From Streptomyces toyocaensis (lineage in GTDB: Bacteria > Actinomycetota > Actinomycetes > Streptomycetales > Streptomycetaceae), in contig NZ_JFCB01000022.1 in NCBI RefSeq assembly GCF_000725125.1, forward strand, positions 1 through 64,000: 64,000 nucleotides of DNA. The letters are read 5' to 3'. A program made the translations under genes and the position numbers. Every line of letters begins with the position of its first letter. Position 1 is the stretch's first letter. Of this stretch, positions 9,839 through 19,017 are shown piece by piece. Below the pieces are notes generated by a model that was not told the origin of the DNA, made no database searches, and was given only the letters and a program-made list of their open reading frames with translations.

Positions 9839-9874
9839 GCGGTGCGGCGCCGACGGGGGGCGGCGCCGCACCGC
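9839..9874. terminator. Strong GC hairpin, intrinsic-type terminator
   Basis: Perfect 14-bp inverted repeat: left arm 9839-9852 (GCGGTGCGGCGCCG), 8-nt loop, right arm 9861-9874. It has no U-tract, as is usual for Streptomyces terminators. It follows the npdG remnant and precedes the lipoprotein gene, so it probably terminated npdG transcripts. Confidence 0.75.
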
Positions 9875-9970
9875 GGTTCAGTCTAGCTGACGAACCTGAC
9901 GGATGATCAACTGAAGTTCTGGCACAGGGGTGATGGCCGTACGTCCCACCGGCCACGGCATGATGCAGCC

Positions 9971-10492
9971 ATGCGAAACGCGACTGGCGAACGAGCAACA
10001 CTGGCCGTCTTCCTGTCCGCGGCACTCGCCGTGCTGACCGTGGGCTGCGCGAACACCGGTGACGGCCCATCCGCCGACACTCCTGCCAGCGGCGTCACCT
10101 CCTCCCCCGGCGGGGTCAGCGTGCGTATCGCCGGTATCGACCTGGCGATAACCAACGCCGTCGCACACCTCGACCGCTCCGGCGGCGGCACTCTGGCCAT
10201 GTCCGTGCGGAACAACAGCAGTGTGCCGGAACACCTCGGCATGGTCGCAACGTCTACCGACGGCAGAGGCGTGCTGGTCGGCGGCAGTTCCACGGAGGGA
10301 AACGGGTCACTGTCCAGCGCGGGAATTCTGCTGCAGCCGGGCTCCATCGTCACCTTTGACGCCGACGGAAACGGTCCGAGCGTGGAACTCCCTCAGGCGC
10401 AGAGCACGGAGGCTCGGCGCACACTGCCGGTCACGCTCCAGTTCGGGGTGGCCGGGCTGGTTCACCTCCAAGCGCGCGTTTCCACGGACTGA
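9971..10492 (+). CDS. Small secreted lipoprotein, function unknown
   Basis: 173 residues. The N-terminus has a basic stretch, a hydrophobic core (LAVFLSAALAVLTV) and lipobox LTVGC, predicting signal peptidase II cleavage and lipidation on Cys near residue 26. A Ser/Thr/Pro/Gly linker follows. The rest is beta-rich (ITNAVAHLDRSGGGTLAMSV, VTLQFGVAGLVHLQARV), resembling small copper-chaperone/PCuAC-like or DUF461-type lipoproteins, but I see no Met/His copper motif, so I do not assign it. Monocistronic; converges on the GlxA-type gene with 23 bp between stops. Confidence 0.8.
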   Translation: MRNATGERATLAVFLSAALAVLTVGCANTGDGPSADTPASGVTSSPGGVSVRIAGIDLAITNAVAHLDRSGGGTLAMSVRNNSSVPEHLGMVATSTDGRGVLVGGSSTEGNGSLSSAGILLQPGSIVTFDADGNGPSVELPQAQSTEARRTLPVTLQFGVAGLVHLQARVSTD

Positions 10493-10515
10493 ACGCCGGT
10501 TCGCAGGAGCCGGCC

Positions 10516-11484
10516 TCAGGTGCCCGGGTTCGGCACGTGGCGGTTGAAGGCGTGGCGGTAGGCGGTCGGGGTGGTGTCGAGTGCGCGGCGGAAGTGCAGG
10601 CGCAGATTGGCGGCCGAGCCCAGGCCGGAGTCACGTGCCACGCGGTCGATGGAATGATCGGTGGTCTCCAGGAGCTCGCGTGCCAGGCCGAGCCGGGCGC
10701 CCACCAGCCACTGCAGTGGCGTTGTGCCTGTCTCCTCGGTGAACCGGCGCATGAAGGAGCGTTCCGACATGTCGGCGTGGCGGGCGAGCTGGGTGACGGT
10801 GAGCGTCTCATCCAGGCGTTCCAGGGCCCATGCCCGTGTGTCCGCCAGTGCCGTGTCTCCGGCGTCGGCGACGGGTGCGGGTACGTACTGGGCCTGACCG
10901 CCCTCGCGGTGGGGTGCGGCAACGATGCCCCGGGCAATCTGGTTGGCCGTCACCGCGCCCAGGTCGCGGCGCACGATGTGCAGGCACAGGTCGATGCCGC
11001 AGCACACCCCGGCAGACGTGAGGATGTCACCCTGGTCCACGTAGAGCACGTCGCGGTCCACATTCACAGCGGGATAGGTACGTTCGAGTTCGTCGGTGTA
11101 CTGCCAGTGGGTGGTGGCATGGAGCCCGTCGAGCAGGCCGGCTGCGGCCAGCACGAAGGCGCCGGTGCAGATCGACACCACGCGGCGGCCCCGGTCATGG
11201 GCCGTGGTCAGCGCGTCGAGCACCTCCTGCGGCAGTGGCTCTTCCCGAGGCCGGAATCCTTGCCCGAACCCCGGGACGATCAGTGTGTCGGCCGAGTCGA
11301 GGCCGTCCAGACCGCCGGTGACGGCCAGCGCGAAACCGCTGGTGGTGGGGACAGGACTTGCTGGTCCGCATACGGAGAGCTGGTACGGGGTTTCCGCGCG
11401 GGGAGCGAAAATCTGCAAGGGGATGGCCAGGTCGAGCGGCGCCATCCCCTCCAGGGCCAGTACGACCACTCGATGGACGGTCAT
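10516..11484 (-). CDS. GlxA-family transcriptional regulator (DJ-1/PfpI + AraC HTH)
   Basis: 322 residues. Residues ~5-180 form a DJ-1/PfpI-like class I amidotransferase fold with the nucleophile-elbow Cys in VVSICTGAFVLAAAG and the downstream THWQYTDEL motif. The C-terminal ~100 residues are an AraC-type double helix-turn-helix (LTVTQLARHADMSERSFMRR, then SIDRVARDSGLGSAANLRLH). The family senses small molecules through the amidotransferase-like domain and usually controls a divergent neighbour. Here that neighbour is the HD-RidA-MFS-RidA cluster, 71 bp away. Close in architecture to ArgR/GlxA types; effector unknown. Confidence 0.9.
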   Translation of the reverse strand: MTVHRVVVLALEGMAPLDLAIPLQIFAPRAETPYQLSVCGPASPVPTTSGFALAVTGGLDGLDSADTLIVPGFGQGFRPREEPLPQEVLDALTTAHDRGRRVVSICTGAFVLAAAGLLDGLHATTHWQYTDELERTYPAVNVDRDVLYVDQGDILTSAGVCCGIDLCLHIVRRDLGAVTANQIARGIVAAPHREGGQAQYVPAPVADAGDTALADTRAWALERLDETLTVTQLARHADMSERSFMRRFTEETGTTPLQWLVGARLGLARELLETTDHSIDRVARDSGLGSAANLRLHFRRALDTTPTAYRHAFNRHVPNPGT

Positions 11485-11518
11485 GGCATCATCCTAACGA
11501 AAAGAGGCATTTCTGCCA

Positions 11519-11545
11519 CTCGTCGAGGCACCGCTCCGCGACGAG
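11519..11545. promoter_or_regulatory. Candidate operator between GlxA-type regulator and HD gene
   Basis: Inverted repeat CTCGTCG - 13 nt - CGACGAG, ending 10 bp before the HD gene start at 11556 and 34 bp from the regulator start. Two arms separated by about one helical turn would suit a dimeric AraC-type protein. Role inferred only from location and symmetry. Confidence 0.35.
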
Positions 11546-11555
11546 GCTTAATGCC

Positions 11556-12284
11556 ATGACCGGATCTGTTTCCCAACCGGCTCCCGAGTCGGCTTCCGGC
11601 GAGACGAGCGGCACGACGGGCGGCACGACGGGCGATGTGACATCCCTGCCCGACACTCCCCTGGCCCACGCCGCGCTGAGCCTGGTGACCGGTACCGAAT
11701 CGCCCTCCATCGCCAACCACAGCATCCGCAGTTACCTGTTCGCGCGACTGGTGGCTCGTCGCCTCGGGATGGTCGCGGGGCGTGACCACGACGAACGGCT
11801 GCTCTTCCTCGCCTGCGTGCTGCACGACCTCGGGCTGTCACCCGAGGGCGAGCACACCCAGCGGTTCGAAGTGGTCGGCGCCGACCGCGCCGCCGAGTTC
11901 CTCACCGAACACGGGCTGCCCGCTTCCGAGATCGACGCGGTGTGGGAGGCCATCGCCCTGCACACCACGTCACAGATCGCGGAGCGCCGCGGTGCGCTGT
12001 CTCTGCTGGTGCGGGAGGGCGTCTGCGTGGATTTCGGCGGTGTCATCGGCCCCGGGATCGCGCCGGACGCCGTGAGCGACGAGCAGGCACATGAAATCCA
12101 TGAGCTCTACCCCCGTCTGTCGATGATCAGCTCGATCGTCGAGGCCATGGCCACCCAGGCTGCCAGACACCCGGCGAACGGACCACGCTACTCCGTCGGC
12201 GGAGAACTGCTCCGTGAGCGCGGCAGTCCTCCGCGGACAACGCGCATGGAGGAAGCCGCGCGCACCTCCCGATGGGGCAGCTGA
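11556..12284 (+). CDS. HD-domain hydrolase (cyanamide hydratase-like family)
   Basis: 242 residues; start chosen at the ATG giving MTGSVSQPAPESA, since upstream in-frame sequence is antisense to the regulator. The HD-superfamily metal ligands are visible: His in IANHSIRSY, the HD pair in FLACVLHDLGLSPEG, and a later His in AIALHTTSQIAERRG. The spacing resembles the HD-domain/cyanamide hydratase group, small-molecule hydrolases. First gene of a likely operon with RidA (75 bp downstream), MFS and second RidA. Substrate unknown; its neighbours suggest a reactive nitrogen-containing metabolite. Confidence 0.82.
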   Translation: MTGSVSQPAPESASGETSGTTGGTTGDVTSLPDTPLAHAALSLVTGTESPSIANHSIRSYLFARLVARRLGMVAGRDHDERLLFLACVLHDLGLSPEGEHTQRFEVVGADRAAEFLTEHGLPASEIDAVWEAIALHTTSQIAERRGALSLLVREGVCVDFGGVIGPGIAPDAVSDEQAHEIHELYPRLSMISSIVEAMATQAARHPANGPRYSVGGELLRERGSPPRTTRMEEAARTSRWGS

Positions 12285-12359
12285 CCGGAACCGGATCCGA
12301 CCGGAAAACACCCACGAGGGCAGAACAACGCGCTGTCCACCATGAAAGGACTACTCACC

Positions 12360-12785
12360 GTGACCACGTACGCCGTCAGCATCCCTGAGGACTCCGAAGT
12401 ATTCGGAACGACGACCGGGGGGTTCACGCGTTTCGAGTACTCAGCCGCGGTCCGGGCCCACGGACTGCTCTTCATCGCCGGCCAGGTGGGGTACCGGCCC
12501 GACGGCAGCCTTCCCGAGACCATCGAGGAGCAGACCGAATGGGTACTGCGCCGCACCGAGGAGGTGCTGCGTCTCGAAGGGCTGGCCTTGTCCGACCTCG
12601 TCGAGGTGGTCAGCTACCACCCGGACATGCAGAAGCACCTGGCCGGCTTCCTCGAGGTCAAGAAGCGCTTCGTCAAGGAGCCGTTCCCTGCCTGGTCGAT
12701 GATCGGGGTGTCCGGCCTGGCCCGGCCGGAGTTCCTGCTCGAGGTGCGGGCCGTCGCCGCCTACCCGGACGGGCACACACGGTAG
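12360..12785 (+). CDS. RidA/YjgF-family protein, copy 1
   Basis: About 141 residues. GTG start at 12360 is preferred over ATG 12342 because GAAAGGA lies at the right distance upstream and the alignment with the second copy (14402-14821) begins there. Family features: YSAAVRAHGLLFIAGQVG, RTEEVLRLEGLALSDLVEVV and the C-terminal PEFLLEVRAVAAY. The conserved Arg that binds the substrate carboxylate in enamine/imine deaminases corresponds to the Arg in LLEVRAVA. RidA proteins hydrolyse reactive enamines or imines. Lies between the HD hydrolase and an MFS transporter. Confidence 0.88.
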   Translation: MTTYAVSIPEDSEVFGTTTGGFTRFEYSAAVRAHGLLFIAGQVGYRPDGSLPETIEEQTEWVLRRTEEVLRLEGLALSDLVEVVSYHPDMQKHLAGFLEVKKRFVKEPFPAWSMIGVSGLARPEFLLEVRAVAAYPDGHTR

Positions 12786-12844
12786 CCACTTCACCCGAAC
12801 AATGACCAACGGCGCCTCTGCCGGCGGCCACCGAGGACACCCCG

Positions 12845-14218
12845 ATGCCACTGCCGGCGTTTCTGCCCCGCTCCACCGAGGTGATGGTGAAACCCGCCCG
12901 TTCCTCTAACGAAAACGCCTCACGGCACGGCGCACCTGCGGTATGCCCGCAGCGTCCCGGCATCGGCGGCCTGGTACTGCTGGCCTCGATCGTCATGTCC
13001 TTCCTGGCTGCCTCCAGCGCGCCGACGCCGCTGTACGCGACATACGCGACCGAATGGCACTTCTCGTCGATCACCACCACAGTGGTCTTCGGCGTCTACG
13101 CGATCGCCGTGCTGGCGTCACTGCTCGTGTTCGGACGGATCTCCGACCACATCGGACGTCGCCCGGTGCTGCTGGCCGCGCTCGGCCTGCAGACCGCCGC
13201 GCTCGTGGTCCTCGTCACCGCGGGAGGCGTGGAAGCGCTGCTGCTTGGGCGGATACTCCAGGGCCTTTCCACCGGCGGCGCCCTCGGTGCGCTGGGGGCC
13301 GCGATGCTGGACATCGACCGGCACCGCGGTGCCCTCGCCAACTCCGCGGCTCCGGGCGTGGGTACCGGCACGGGCGCGCTGGTGTCCGGACTGCTGGTTC
13401 AGTACGCACCGGCGCCCACACATCTGGTGTATGTGCTGCTCATTGGGGTGTTCGTCATCCAGGGCGTCGCCGTGATCCGCATGCCGGAGACCGTCAGCCG
13501 CAAGCCGGGCGCGCGCGCCGCCCTGGTCCCGGAACTGGCCGCCCCACCCGGCGTGCGTGGGGCAGTGCTCGTGGCGGCGCCGATGCTCTTCGCCACGTGG
13601 GCGCTCGCCGGTTTCCACGGTTCGCTCGGTCCGGCACTCGCCCGGCAACTGTCCGGCTCCGACTCGACGGTAACAGCCGGGCTGGGCCTCTTCCTGGTAG
13701 CTGCCACGGGGGCGCTGTCCGCCGTCGCGTTCGGCCGTATCTCACCGCGTGCGGGCATGTTGCTGGGCGGCCTGTTGCTCGCGGTGGCGTCCTTGGCCAC
13801 GCTGGCGGCCATCGACGAGGAGTCGACACTCGGATTCTTCGGCAGCACATTCATCGCCGGTGTCGGTTTCGGCGCCGGAACCCAGGGCGCGATCCGGACG
13901 GTTGTCACGCGCGCGACGCCGGCCGAGCGGGCGGGGGTGATGTCCGTCCTCTTCGTCGTCTGCTACCTCGGCATGGGAGTGCCCTCGGTCGTCGCCGGGG
14001 TGCTGGTCGTGCACGGCGGGGGACTCCTCACCGCAGCCCGCGCGTACACGGTGTTCGTCCTCGTCCTCGTGGTCGCGGCCATGCTCGGACTGCTGCTGAC
14101 GAACCGTTCGGCACGGTCCGGTGGATCCTCCAAGGCCGATCACGCCACGTGTGGGCACCCGGCGCCTGCGTCGGCGGCCGCTGGTTCACCGACCGCCGAA
14201 GCAAGGCGCGCGAACTGA
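12845..14218 (+). CDS. MFS transporter
   Basis: 457 residues, about 12 hydrophobic segments. The major-facilitator motif A, FGRISDHIGRRPVLL, follows the second helix. Loops are short and the last ~35 residues are a hydrophilic cytoplasmic tail. Likely exporter or importer for the compound handled by the neighbouring HD hydrolase and RidA proteins. The ATG at 12845 gives a ~45-residue hydrophilic N-terminus; a later start (ATG 12887) is possible. 60 bp downstream of RidA copy 1. Confidence 0.85.
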   Translation: MPLPAFLPRSTEVMVKPARSSNENASRHGAPAVCPQRPGIGGLVLLASIVMSFLAASSAPTPLYATYATEWHFSSITTTVVFGVYAIAVLASLLVFGRISDHIGRRPVLLAALGLQTAALVVLVTAGGVEALLLGRILQGLSTGGALGALGAAMLDIDRHRGALANSAAPGVGTGTGALVSGLLVQYAPAPTHLVYVLLIGVFVIQGVAVIRMPETVSRKPGARAALVPELAAPPGVRGAVLVAAPMLFATWALAGFHGSLGPALARQLSGSDSTVTAGLGLFLVAATGALSAVAFGRISPRAGMLLGGLLLAVASLATLAAIDEESTLGFFGSTFIAGVGFGAGTQGAIRTVVTRATPAERAGVMSVLFVVCYLGMGVPSVVAGVLVVHGGGLLTAARAYTVFVLVLVVAAMLGLLLTNRSARSGGSSKADHATCGHPAPASAAAGSPTAEARRAN

Positions 14219-14401
14219 GGGTGTCGGCGTGCCCGCGATCGCCTCCTCCTCAGGTGTTGCACGACAGCGCTGGCAGGCCCCTCGATCGGGGACGTCGTGG
14301 CGGAAGTCTGTTGAAACAGGCAGTCCCGCTCATCGTCGAATGAGCGTACGGCGAACAGAGGTGGACTGCTCCTCCCCTGCACTGCGAAACCAGGAAAGGA
14401 C

Positions 14402-14821
14402 ATGATGGTGATGCCCCTCAGCACCGTAGAGGTACCGGAGGACAACGAGGTTTTCGGGGTGACTGCAGGCGCGTTCGAGCGCTTCGGTTACTCAGCCGCC
14501 GTGCGCAGCAACGGGTTGCTGTTCATCGCCGGTCTGATCGGGCTTCGGCCGGACGGGACCTGCCCTGAAGACATCGAAGGGCAGACCGAGTGGGCTCTTC
14601 GTCGCACCGAGGAAGTACTGCGGCTGGAAGGTCTGCAGTTGACGGACGTGGTTGAAGTCGTCAGCTACCACGTGGACATCCATCAGCACCTGGCTGGCTT
14701 CCTGAACATCAAGAGCCGCTTCTTCAGGGACTCTCGGCCAGCCTGGTCCATGATCGGGGCAAGTGGCCTCGCCACGCCTGGGCGGCTGATCGAGATTCGC
14801 AGCGTCGCCGCCTATCAGTAG
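14402..14821 (+). CDS. RidA/YjgF-family protein, copy 2
   Basis: 139 residues and very similar to copy 1 throughout (PEDNEVFGVTAGAFERFGYS, RTEEVLRLEGLQLTDVVEVV). The match extends to the C-terminal segment carrying the substrate-binding Arg (IEIRSVAAY). The AAAGGA ribosome site sits too close to the first ATG, so initiation at 14405 or 14411 is equally possible. Separated from the MFS gene by ~180 bp with no obvious terminator. The two copies look like a tandem duplication around the transporter and may differ in substrate. Confidence 0.86.
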   Translation: MMVMPLSTVEVPEDNEVFGVTAGAFERFGYSAAVRSNGLLFIAGLIGLRPDGTCPEDIEGQTEWALRRTEEVLRLEGLQLTDVVEVVSYHVDIHQHLAGFLNIKSRFFRDSRPAWSMIGASGLATPGRLIEIRSVAAYQ

Positions 14822-14924
14822 CGGCCGGGGCGGTGCGGATTCCTGCCCGCCCTCTTGGCCGCCGTTCCACTCACCTCCGGCGCGCCGCCGTCACGTGACG
14901 TCCGGTCACCGCCGAGGTGAACCT

Positions 14925-16183
14925 CCCACACGCGGAGCACGGGCATACCTGCGATCGGGCTGGCGGGATCGTCCATCGCCGCGGGGTGGTTGACGGTGTC
15001 GTTCGCGCCGATGACCAGGACGACCGACGTGTCTGCGAAGTCGTCGTTGATCTCGTCCATCTCCAGGACGATGTCGTACGGCACCTTCGCCTCGGCCAGG
15101 AGCACGTTCATGTGTCCGGGCGGGCGCCCGGCGACGGGATGCACGCCGAAGCGGGCCTCGACCCCGCGCTCGCGCAGTCGCCGCGTCAGCTCCGCGACCG
15201 GATGCTGTGCCTGGGCCACGGCCATGCCGTAGCCGGGGGTATCACCACCGACCGGGCCCGGGCGAGCAGCCCGGCCGCCTCCTCGGCCCTCGTCTCGTGG
15301 TGCCTGCCCTGCTCCTCGTCACCGGTCGGCGCGGCCTCGATGCCGGAACCGCCCGCGATGACCGAGAGGAAGGATCGGTTCATCGCCTTGCACATGATGT
15401 AGCTCAGGTAGGCGCCGGAGGATCCGACCAGCGCGCCGGTGACGATGAGCAGGTTGTTGTCGAGCACGAATCCGGCCGCCGCCGCGGCCCAGCCGGAGTA
15501 GCTGTTGAGCATGGAGACGACGACGGGCATGTCGCCGCCGATGGAGGCCGCCAGGTGCCAGCCCAGGGCGAGCGCCAGGGCCGTGACCGAGACCATCAGC
15601 GGCCGCCTGGGGCTGACGGTGAACCAGACCGTCAACGCCGCGAAGGCTGCCAACGCGCCGAGGTTCAAGGCGTTCTTGCCGGGCAGCATCAGCGGCCGGG
15701 ACTTGATCCGCGCGGACAACTTCAGGAAGGCGACGAGGGAGCCGGTGAAGGTGACCGCGCCGATGAAGATGCCGATGAAGACCTCGGCGTGGTGTATGCG
15801 CAGCAGTTCGGCGGGGACGTGGGGCTGCGCGTCGTGGGCCTCGACCTCCAGGTAGCTGTTCCAGCCGGCCTGCACGGCCTCGAGGCCGGCAAAGCTGTGC
15901 AGCACGGCGATGAGCTCGGGCATCTGCGTCATGTCCACGCGCCGCGCCCGCCACAGCCCCGCCGCGGCTCCGGCCGCCGTCGCCAGCAGGATCGCCGCGA
16001 TCGCGCCGCCGGAGTTGCTGTCCGCCGCGGCCACGACCGTGGCGGACAGGGCGAGCGCCATCCCCGCGATGCCGTAGACGACGCCGGCCCGCGAGGTCCG
16101 GTGCTGGGACAGGCCGGCGAAGCTGAGGATGAACAGCAGGGCCGGACCAGGTCGGCCGCGCGGGAAACCGTCATGGATGTCAT
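14925..16183 (-). pseudogene. pntB: NAD(P) transhydrogenase subunit beta, multiply frameshifted
   Basis: PntB is the integral-membrane/NADP-binding subunit of proton-translocating transhydrogenase. Three frames together give a PntB-like chain: MTVSRAADL near the start; then LLFILSFAGLSQHRTSRAGV through many membrane helices (GGDMPVVVSMLNSYSGWAAA, LSYIMCKAMNRS); then the NADP-binding domain (YGMAVAQAQHPVAEL, HPVAGRPPGHMNVLLAEAKV, IGANDTVNHPA). Frame breaks near 16140 and 15240 each fit one missing base. After VLRVWEVHLG (about 14925) the expected ~40 C-terminal residues are replaced by unrelated sequence, so even corrected it would be truncated. Confidence 0.85.
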
Positions 16184-16186
16184 CGG

Positions 16187-17130
16187 TCAGCCTCTCGAGA
16201 ACATGGACAGCATGCGGCGGGTGACGGCGAAGCCTCCGAAGATGCTCACGCTCGTCAGCTGGATCGCCGCGAAGGAGAGCACGGTGACGAGCCTGCTCCC
16301 GTAGCCGATCTGCACCAAGGCACCGATCACCACGATCCCGGAAATGGCGTTGATGACCGACATCAGCGGCGTGTGCAGGGCATGGTGGACCTTGCCGATG
16401 ACGTAGTAGCCGATGACCACGGCCAGCGCGAACACGGTCAAGCCTCGGCGAGTTGAGCCGGTGCGAGGGCGACCAGCAGGAAGGTGGCCAGCATCCCGAG
16501 CCCCATCAGGCCGTAGCGCCGCGCCGGGGTGAGCGGCGACCGTCCGGCGTCCGCCGGCGCTGCGGCGGATTCCTCCTGCGGGTCGGCCGAGACGGCGACG
16601 GGCGGGGGCGGCCAGGTGACCAGGCCCGAACGGACCACGGTGACGGTCCGGTGGACCACGTCGTCGAAGTCGAGGACGGGCCGGCCGTCCCTGCCGGGTG
16701 TGACCAGCGCGAGCAGGTTGACCACGTTGGTGCCGAACATCTGCGAGGCCTGGTCGGGCAGCCGGGACGCCAGGTCGGTGTAGCCGATGATGGTCACACC
16801 GTATCGGTGACCACGCTGCGGCCGGGGATGGTGCCCTCGACGTTGCCGCCCTGGGCGGCGGCCATGTCGGCGATGACGCTGCCAGGCTTCATCGCCGCCA
16901 CATCTGCGGCGGTCACCAGGCGCGGTGCGCGGCGCCCGGGGATCAGCGCCGTGGTGATGATGATGTCCACGTCACGGGCCTGCTCGTGGTAAAGCTCGGC
17001 CGCGGCCCGGTCGCAGTCGGCGGAGGTGACCTTGGCATAGCCGTCGCTGCCCGCCTCGTGGGCCGTGTCCACCGCGAGATACTCACCGCCGAGGGACTTC
17101 ACCTGGTCGGCGACCTCGGGCCGCGGGTGG
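16187..17130 (-). pseudogene. pntA: NAD(P) transhydrogenase subunit alpha, 5'-truncated and frameshifted
   Basis: Remains of the NAD(H)-binding subunit. In order: PEVADQVKSLGGEYLAVD and DVDIIITTALIPGR (dehydrogenase domain, from about 17130); then after a break near 16797, VTIIGYTDLASRLPDQASQM and FGTNVVNLLALVTP; then after a break near 16440, FALAVVIGYYVIGKVHHALH and the membrane helices ending GGFAVTRRMLSMFSRG. Each break fits one missing base. The first ~190 residues are absent: upstream of about 17130 the frame runs into sequence antisense to the HATPase gene. Stop 16187-16189 precedes the pntB start. Confidence 0.85.
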
Positions 17131-17264
17131 CAGGAAATTAGCGAAAGCAGGCAAGAGGGCCACTCGCGATGTAAATATGCCAAATCCACCATGGAGTCAT
17201 GACCGGCTGCATGCGACAAACACACTGACACCACCCTCCGCCGCTCCCGCAGGACATCACCGCC

Positions 17265-17789
17265 ATGAGTACACAGATAACGCTCCCCCACCCCCTCGAT
17301 CCGGACACGCCACGGGCTCAGGCCCCCCACGTCCTTCGTCTGCCGCTCGCCGGAGTGGCGAGGCCCGCGTCGGTCGCCCGCCGCCGCACCCTTGACACCC
17401 TCCACAACTGGGGCGTCTTCGGTGAGGTCTGCGACGACGCCGCTCTCGTGGCCTCCGAACTGACCGCGAACGCCGAAACCCACACCGCTCACGGCCCCCT
17501 GCAGATCGAGCTCACGCTCGACAAGAAGTACCTGACCGTCGCCGTACGGGACGACAGCCCCGAGCAGCCAGTGACTCGCCGCGCCTCCGAGCACTGCGAA
17601 CACGGGCGGGGCCTGACCATCGTGCTGGCGCTGGCCGACGGACTGGGCTGCGAAAGCACCGCCGCTCACAAGACCGTCTGGGCTGCGTTCGTGGTCCCCG
17701 ACGATCAACTGCGAGCTACCCCGACCAGCCCATCGTGCTGGATCGGCAGGGCTTGGTCGGGTTCCTTCACAAGTGGCGTGGCCGCCTGA
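17265..17789 (+). CDS. HATPase_c (anti-sigma factor-like) ATP-binding protein
   Basis: 174-residue member of the small ATP-binding protein family common in Streptomyces, related to serine-kinase anti-sigma factors (RsbW-type). Visible are the N-box-like DDAALVASELTANAETH (normally VTNAVxH, here slightly changed), VAVRDDSPEQP and the G-box-like HGRGLTIVLALADGLG. Such proteins bind ATP and regulate sigma or anti-sigma-antagonist partners. The last ~60 codons are duplicated at 29297-29472 next to a Tn3 transposase relic. The C-terminal Ser/Trp-rich tail may be altered. Monocistronic. Confidence 0.78.
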   Translation: MSTQITLPHPLDPDTPRAQAPHVLRLPLAGVARPASVARRRTLDTLHNWGVFGEVCDDAALVASELTANAETHTAHGPLQIELTLDKKYLTVAVRDDSPEQPVTRRASEHCEHGRGLTIVLALADGLGCESTAAHKTVWAAFVVPDDQLRATPTSPSCWIGRAWSGSFTSGVAA

Positions 17790-17921
17790 CCCGACGCGAG
17801 CGTCCCGCAGGTTCGGAGGTCGTCAGCGCGAAGGGCAACAGCGGTGCAGGACACCGGAGGTGAGCCGCCAAGACATACAGACCCTGATGGAATGTACAGG
17901 ACAGTCGCTATGCTGCGCCGC

Positions 17922-18542
17922 ATGGACATCGTAATTCCGCTCTTCGCCCGCTTCGAGCCGCTCGATGCGATCGGGCCGTACGAGATCCTCGCGTACGCAC
18001 CCGGTGCCAAGGTGCGGTTTGTCACAGCCCATCCGGGCCCCGTCCCCGACGCGTTGGGCTCACTGCCGGTGCACGTTCCGACCCGGTACACCGAGGTGGA
18101 ACGCTGCGATGTGCTGCTGATCCCGGGCGGGGACAGCCGCCGGACCATGATGGACGACCCGGATTTCCTCGACTGGGTGCGCCGGATCCACTCCCACACA
18201 CGCTTCACCACCTCTGTGTGCACTGGTGCCCTGGTACTGGCCGCGGCCGGCCTGCTGCGTGGTCTGGCCGCCACCACCCACTGGGAATGGGCTGACGAAC
18301 TGGAGTCGTACGGCGCTGTCTACACTCCCGAGCGGGTGGTCCGGCACGACCGGATCATCACCGCGGCCGGGGTGTCCTCCGGCATCGACATGGCCCTCCG
18401 GCTGGCCGCTCTGCTCACCGACGAGGTGACGGCCCAGGCGATCCAGCTCTATACCGAGTACGACCCGCAACCGCCCTTCGATACCGGTTCGGTGGCCAAG
18501 GCCCCGTCCGACGTGCTTGCACGGGCCAGGACTCTGGGCTGA
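17922..18542 (+). CDS. DJ-1/PfpI family protein (class I amidotransferase-like)
   Basis: 206 residues from the ATG giving MDIVIPLFARFEPLDAIGPY, the family's usual N-terminus; upstream starts at 17844, 17892 and 17910 are possible. The nucleophile elbow is SVCTGALVLAAAGLL, followed by TTHWEWADELESYG, closely like the N-terminal domain of the GlxA-type regulator at 10516-11484 but with no HTH. Members include isonitrile hydratase-like enzymes and glyoxalase III-like proteins. Stand-alone gene; substrate unknown. Confidence 0.85.
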   Translation: MDIVIPLFARFEPLDAIGPYEILAYAPGAKVRFVTAHPGPVPDALGSLPVHVPTRYTEVERCDVLLIPGGDSRRTMMDDPDFLDWVRRIHSHTRFTTSVCTGALVLAAAGLLRGLAATTHWEWADELESYGAVYTPERVVRHDRIITAAGVSSGIDMALRLAALLTDEVTAQAIQLYTEYDPQPPFDTGSVAKAPSDVLARARTLG

Positions 18543-19017
18543 GGCCCGCTTTCCTTCCTCCGCACCACGGGGCAGCCCCCGTCGTAGGCACGCGGCGCCG
18601 TTCAGCAGCCACGTGCGGCGTCTGGTGCGCCCTCCCGGGGCGGAAAGCCGGAGGCACGGCGCACCTGGTGGACCAGCCGCCGCAACAGATCAACCGTGGC
18701 CGGCCCCAACTCGCCGGTCTGCAAGCTCCTCGAAAGCCCCGCTTGCCACGAGCCATCCCGATCCCCTGTTCCCCGCTCGGCGCCAGCAGCCGCGAGGCTT
18801 CGAGTCTGCATACACCAACCTCCACAGGCGCGCGACGCGCCCAAGGAATAGGGCAGGCACGGCGGTGACCAGAGGGTCCGTAGCGTCGTCGAGAAGGCCG
18901 CGCTCGCCAGGTCGGTGTGGCCCCGCCGAACGCACACCGGCGAACTCCTCAGCCTCTGCGACTACCGGGCTTCCGCACCAGTGACTCCCCCCGCCTCCGC
19001 CGTCCTCACAGCAGCCG
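18543..19017. other. Non-coding or degraded region
   Basis: About 475 bp downstream of the DJ-1 gene with no recognisable gene. Short frames on both strands have no family motif. Codon-position GC bias is weak compared with neighbours, fitting decayed DNA. Confidence 0.4.
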
